NCBI GenBank assembly: GCA_025617745.1
Contig: CM046871.1
Coordinates: 29,776,433 to 29,840,432, forward strand
From: Heliocidaris erythrogramma
Taxonomy: Eukaryota > Echinodermata > Echinoidea > Camarodonta > Echinometridae
DNA length: 64,000 bases
Direction: 5' to 3'
Shown here: positions 59,298-64,000 of the stretch, piece after piece
Position numbering within the stretch: position 1 is the stretch's first letter
How the letters are laid out: each line of letters begins with the position of its first letter
The notes under the pieces: generated by a model
Database searches by the model: none
The model's input: only the letters and a program-made list of their open reading frames with translations
What the model was told of the DNA's origin: nothing
Made by a program: the position numbers and the translations under genes

Positions 59298-60317
59298 TTG
59301 CCATTTTTTCGACATTCGCTGATCATTCGCGAATCGGTCGCGTGCCCCTTGAAAATCCACTTTTACTATTCCATTTCGCATCAGGGATCATAATTGGATC
59401 TGAGACCCCTGTTTAAAAGTCACAGAATTTGCAGAGCATAAGGACACAAAAATATATGCTCTCTTGTTTTGTTTTTGTTCACCTTTTCAAATTGTAGGCC
59501 TAAAAGGGCACCTGAAATCTTTCTTTAGGGTATTTAGTTTTTTGTCAAAGATCCTTTTCGGAATCTACCCCCCGCCTCTTTTGAAAGCATCCTTGATCCG
59601 CCCCTGAAGTGGATTGTTACACATAGTGGGCCGATGACGTATGTGATTATTGGGTTTAACATTCAGCATGCCACTCGTATATAGGCCAAACCTTGATCTC
59701 TCTCCGTTTGAGTTTTGGGCTTAGATTGTCATCGTTTTCTAATTAAGACATCTCTTACGCATCCACGCTGTGCGACGTTTGCATCCTTAAGAGATACTGT
59801 TCGATGTCTGCATGCACTGTAAACCATTATGACAAATCGTCAGTGGCTATAATGGTTGTTGAGCGTAGATGCATTAAAGCGAAGAAGAGAGAAAAATACA
59901 TAAATATTCTGTATCTCCATCCTGTATGCCCATCATGGCACAATGGACTCTTCTTAATGATGACGTCATTTTGATTAAGATGATGCTGGGGCTGTTCTGC
60001 TATGGATGGTGATGATGATGAAGATGATAATGATGATGATGAAAGTGCAAATACCGTTTAATATTATTGGTAGAAGGGGGTTAATTTATAGTCTATTGCA
60101 CAGCACTAACACCCCTATTGCTCTCAAATAATGATATTATGATGATGATGACGATGAAGATGCTGCAATTAGTTATGACACTGATGATGATAATAACGAC
60201 GAAATGCTATTACATGAGATGCTAGAAAACAATTATTTATTAGCATGAAAGCAACCAGGATATAAAGCGGCATGGCATGCTCTGTTAATTATTATGTCCA
60301 TGGACTATATTTCGGCA
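59298..60317. other. Intergenic, no gene
   Basis: gatgat-type triplet runs at about 60010-60045 and 60135-60200, and a short relic of the gcggatcc MITE near 59555-59606. Nothing else. Confidence 0.5.
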
Positions 60318-60384
60318 GCCTTATGCCAAAAGGGCCTTAAGGCCACAGACTTTATACAGTGATAAGGCCCTTTTGGCATAAGGC
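60318..60384. repeat. 22-bp perfect inverted repeat
   Basis: Arms 60318-60339 and 60363-60384 (gccttatgccaaaagggcct..) around a 23-nt loop. No gene nearby; possibly a tiny foldback element. Confidence 0.8.
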
Positions 60385-60958
60385 CGACGATTTTATCTAT
60401 TTCTATTCATTATACCAAAGGCACTATGTCCTATTTCAACGCCCGTCTGTCCCATATCCTTTAATTTTGAATAATAAAGAGAGCGTGGTCGTCATCGATT
60501 CGTGGAAAATTGTAATGGACATAATTATACTTGATAGATAAATATTGGAACATCATACAATATGGGAACATGCAATGAAGCATGTTAGGTATATAAATCA
60601 GCTGGGTAAGATCTAGCACCACCGAGTACAGACGTCAATTTCACATAATGATCTCTCCCTGCCTTGATCTCTACCCCTACTAAACCTGGGGCGCATGGAG
60701 AAAATAAAATGAGGCTGGGGTGGTAGTAGTGGTGGTGGTGGTATTCGTGGTATTCACGATATTACATTCAGGCACAACCATGATATAAAGGTGAATTGAC
60801 AGACAGAATAAATTAACACATGTAAATGGTAAATGTAGGTGTAAAAATGGATGCTACGCAGTGGAAGATTAGGGATTTTCTGGCGGGGGGGGGGGGGGGG
60901 GGGAAGGCATAAGTCCGTAAAACCTGTTACAAGGAAGTACACCCTCCCCCCCCCCCCC

Positions 60959-61146
60959 CAAAAAAAAAATAAATAAATAAATAAATAAAAAATAAATAAA
61001 TAAATAAATAAATAAAAATAAAAATAAAATAAAAAAAAAAAAAAAATAAAATAAAAAAATAAAAAATAAATAAATAAATAAATACATAAAAAAAAAAAAA
61101 AATTAAAAATAAATAAATAAATAAATAAATAACAAAATAAATAAAT
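60959..61146. repeat. (AAAT)n tract after a C13 run
   Basis: About 190 bp of aaataaat with pure A runs, preceded by C13 and, 60 bp earlier, a G18 run. Reverse-strand ORFs of F/I/Y/L come from it. Confidence 0.9.
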
Positions 61147-61576
61147 CTTAGGCACATTTATATTTCAAAATTCTCTGACTAAAAAGTAGGCTACTTTTCA
61201 TGTACCTCTTTGCTACCAGGGGCACACTTTTGGTGCATTGTTTTTAATTCTCTCATATATCTGTCATTACTCTGTATCTTTTTCTTAAAAGTTTAAATGT
61301 TTTACTGAGGGCGTACCTCCCGTGTCCGATCCCCCTTGCTCCGCAAATGCGGCAAAATTAATATTTATATATTCACCATTGTATTATTATCTACTTCGAG
61401 GGCTGACATGATAGTCACCTGTCAGATGTCATTTATCATTGACGAGATGATAGGCAACATGGTGCCTTCGACGAAAAGCATCAGGAAAATTGATTTAAAT
61501 TATTTCTTAATGAATCATCACGAAGTAGTCGGGATATTTAGACAAACAAATTTCCATTAAAAGTACTTGCTAGAAA

Positions 61577-61685
61577 CTCAACTGGCATAACTTAAGTACA
61601 CAATGAAAAAAAATTGCGCCCTTAATAACTGTGTACTTTTCTGGCTCTGTGCCCCCTCTTTTACAAAATCCTGGATCCGCCCCTG
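61577..61685. mobile_element. Truncated copy of the gcggatcc MITE family
   Basis: It reads actggcataacttaagtaca to ggatccgcccctg, matching the right part of 29611-29773 but lacking the opposite end and G-run. A still shorter relic (gatccgcccctg end) lies at about 59555-59606. Confidence 0.65.
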
Positions 61686-62716
61686 AAACCATGTTTAATG
61701 AAAACCACAACACACATGGAAATATACCATAATTATTCTAGCTCAACATGCAGCTGTCGGGACGACTTGCGAAATTTTCCTTAAAAGTAAGTCTTTAAAG
61801 CTCATCTTAAAGTGGTGGTAAGTAGTGTTAATGGAAATGCATATATGAAAAAAGTGGTTTAAGTAATCTAAGCGAACTTGAATGATGAAGACAGGTTGTT
61901 TAGACCGGCAAATGTACAAACACTAACAGAAATACCAAGTGTCTTCAAAGGTTTGATTAGCGTAGACATGCGTGCAGGTAGGTAACAATGCAATCCAAAT
62001 TACCCCTCATGGCCAATTGGCGTTTCATATTAATTTACCCGTATTCAGATAGTATTATTGTATAATGTGTTTTGCAAAAAAGAAAGAACATGTTGAGACA
62101 TTTATAAAGTTCATTATAAAACGGGTTCAAGAATGTAGCTATCCTGATTGGTCAAATAACACCACGTGACCGTGAAAAAAAAGCCTTAACGCACTGCAAA
62201 AAGGCTCTAAAGCACGGCTGAGCTGCGCGTACGCGTACCTCTGGTGCGTGCAAACTTAAAACGCAATGAAATCGCGTAGTTTAATTGTTTAATTGTCATT
62301 TTAGCGCAGGGATTTCTTTATGATATATTCAATTTACTTCAATCCTATCAATTATGATATTACACTGTTGGTCATAATGGTAGCATAATTTTTTTCTCTA
62401 CCTTTCGTACACTATTGACAACAATACGAGTCATTTTTTTGCAAAATAAAGCTTATATCTTCACGGATTTTATTGATAAATCTGTTCTCAACATATGAAA
62501 TAAAAAATATAAGACAAAAATTAATTCATACAAACCTTATACACTGGTTTAAACCACTTTTGACAAACACAATCATCCAGACCTTGGATTCCTTGAAAAA
62601 AAATGTATCGTTTTTGGTAAATGTTTAACCATGATAAGTTTATCGTGAAAAATACAATCTTGGGATCTTTTGATGATTGAAGGGAAGTGTTCCTCTTTTT
62701 AATCTTGTTGGGTCAC
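61686..62716. other. Intergenic, mostly unannotated
   Basis: Contains the truncated dispersed repeat (62105-62314). 62320-62716 presumably includes the 3' end of the Tc1-like element, but no terminal repeat was identified. 56202-56640, 57450-58150 and 58570-59090 are similarly empty. Confidence 0.45.
62105..62314. repeat. Dispersed repeat, copy 2 (truncated)
   Basis: About 205 bp closely matching 26909-27112. It stops at agcgcagggatt, where the first copy continues. Confidence 0.7.
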
Positions 62717-63694
62717 TTAGTACCTGGTATGGCCACCTGTGGGACGCACCAGTGCCTCCACACGCCGTGGCATACTGTCCACAAGGTTGTTGATGGTGTT
62801 CAAGGGCATGCATCCCACTCTTCGGTCAGTGCCTGGGCTAACTCCTGCACATTTTGAGGATGATTGTTTCTCTCACTGATGGGACGGCTCAATGCATCCC
62901 AGTCGTGCTCAATGGGGGTTCATGTCGGGGCAGGCCAAGGCATCTGCTGCACGTCCTCTGCGTCAAGGAATTCCCTGACCAGACGTGCCCTATGTGATCG
63001 AGCGTTGTCGTCTTGGAGCTGAAAGTTATTGCCATATACTCTTCTCGCGTATGGAAGACAATGGCGTTCCAGGATATCGCGGTACACGACGGCGTTGACG
63101 TTTCCTTCAGGTGCAGCCAATGGCGTTTTTCCGCCATAATGTATTCCGACCCATACCATCACTGAGCCTCCACCTGCTTGATTGGTTTCCTGGACACAGT
63201 CATTACGGAGGTTCTCGCCCCACAATCGTCGAACCCTCTGCCTCCCATCGGTGCGGTCAAGGATGTAACGGAGTGCCATCTCCTGTGGCTCCTAGCCCAC
63301 TGGAGTCGAGCAACCCGGTGGCGAACAGTGAGACGTGGAACCTTGGTCATTCGCCGAGCTCTGTAGCTATGTTGGACAAGTCTCCTGTTTACGGTTTCCC
63401 TTGAAACGTTCACTCCGAAGTGCCTCCTCCACAAGTGGCAAAGACGACTCGCTGGCATTCTCCGGTTCCTACGGCACATGTTCAGCAGTTGACGGTCATC
63501 CCGTGCGGATGTTCTTCGTGGTCGACCTGTAGATCTCTCTGGACTCAAAGTACCCGCCTCTCGATGTCTTCTGAGGATGCGGCACACACAACTCTGCGAT
63601 AGTCCAAGAATACCTGCAATCTGGCCTGTGTCCGTCCATTCCGTCGGAATGCAAGGACCCTCTGACGAATTACAAGTGCCGTTGGGCGAGGCAT
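62717..63694 (-). pseudogene. Decayed Tc1-like transposase
   Basis: The minus-strand start MPRPTALVIRQRVLAFRRNG is followed by a helix-turn-helix region (CRILRRHREAGTLSPERSTG), GRPRRT linker, SRETVNRRL, WARSHRRW, GGSVMVWVGI, and the DDE core LQDDNARSHRARLV. The C-terminal part IEHDWDALSRPISERNNHPQ ends near GGHTRY and a stop. Length (about 325 codons) is right for Tc1, but the frame shifts near 63590, between 63310 and 63160, near 62925 and near 62815. No terminal inverted repeats were seen. Inactive. Confidence 0.88.
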
Positions 63695-63817
63695 AGTGTA
63701 AGGAATGGTAAGTATTGGTAGGCCATTATATAGCGTACGCATGGAATTGGTATGGATGTACCCCCTACGCTCGATGGAAAGAGAGGGGCTATATGTGAGA
63801 TTGTTACTTCGACGGGA

Positions 63818-63889
63818 GCCCGGATAGCTCTGTTGGTAGAGCACTGGCCATGTAATCCAGGGTCCCGGGTTCGAATCCCGGTCGGGGCA
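63818..63889 (+). tRNA. tRNA-Thr-like sequence (anticodon TGT)
   Basis: Acceptor GCCCGGA/TCGGGGC (one mismatch), D stem GCTC/GAGC, anticodon stem CTGGC/TCCAG (last pair unpaired), loop CATGTAA, T arm CCGGG-TTCGAAT-CCCGG perfect. The A box TAGCTCTGTTGG and B box GGTTCGAATCC are good. A33 replaces the usual U33 and the variable loop has four bases. It could be a tRNA pseudogene or SINE head; a T4 run appears within 10 nt. Confidence 0.6.
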
Positions 63890-64000
63890 TTGTAATTTTC
63901 TCACATTTACTTTCTTTATGATATATATTTTGATAGTAAAATAACATTATACTACCGAAAAGCGTCAAATTTGTGCTAGCTCGCTTCGCTTTCTCTCAAA
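63890..64000. repeat. Dispersed repeat at window end
   Basis: From about 63925 it matches 28135-28240 (gcgtcaaatttgtgctagct, then cgcttcgctttctctca). It continues past the window. Confidence 0.55.

Overview
The window is animal nuclear DNA: two intron-containing genes lie in AT-rich, repeat-dense sequence with no bacterial-style gene packing. My inference is an echinoderm, most likely a sea urchin. The clues are a foldback transposon with 15-bp tandem repeats in its arms (the layout I recall for sea-urchin TU elements), an intron-poor orphan rhodopsin-class receptor, an animal laccase, and very frequent poly-G/poly-C runs. I could not test this by search.

Layout. 1-17.7 kb is intergenic, with non-autonomous DNA transposons (4423-4617, 5158-5694, 10938-11264), a foldback hairpin (389-541), a 430-bp CTA tract and a SINE that resembles 7SL RNA (15.17-15.36 kb). 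17698-21829 is a 4.1-kb TU-like foldback element, with a hAT-type MITE directly beside it (21846-22013). 23949-25509 is a two-exon class A GPCR. 26-31 kb is a mosaic of MITEs, including a 584-bp hairpin built of short tandem repeats (29976-30559). 31182-55731 on the plus strand is a ten-exon laccase-type multicopper oxidase; the exons join in frame to 619 residues and all copper ligands are present. Downstream are LINE debris, a 79-bp tandem repeat, palindromes, a decayed Tc1-like transposase (62717-63694, minus) and a threonine-like tRNA sequence (63818-63889).

The most unusual structure lies in the 16.2-kb first laccase intron. It is a 7,022-bp block (38811-45832) of near-identical 286-bp units. 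Each unit carries a tRNA-like sequence with A and B boxes followed by a T6 run. The block has 18 tRNA-like copies on the minus strand and 7 on the plus strand. It turns around near 44.5 kb to form a large palindrome, and two earlier units repeat the same inversion junction. The block is flanked by a perfect 12-bp direct repeat (aagcattaattt), and a nearby paralogous duplication holds the same site empty. It therefore looks like one mobilised or seeded insertion that then amplified.

The two host genes are not obviously linked in function: one encodes a membrane receptor, the other a secreted copper oxidase. Most of the rest is mobile DNA and simple repeats. Coordinates come from reading by eye; exon joins were checked for splice signals and phase, but no search or folding program was run.
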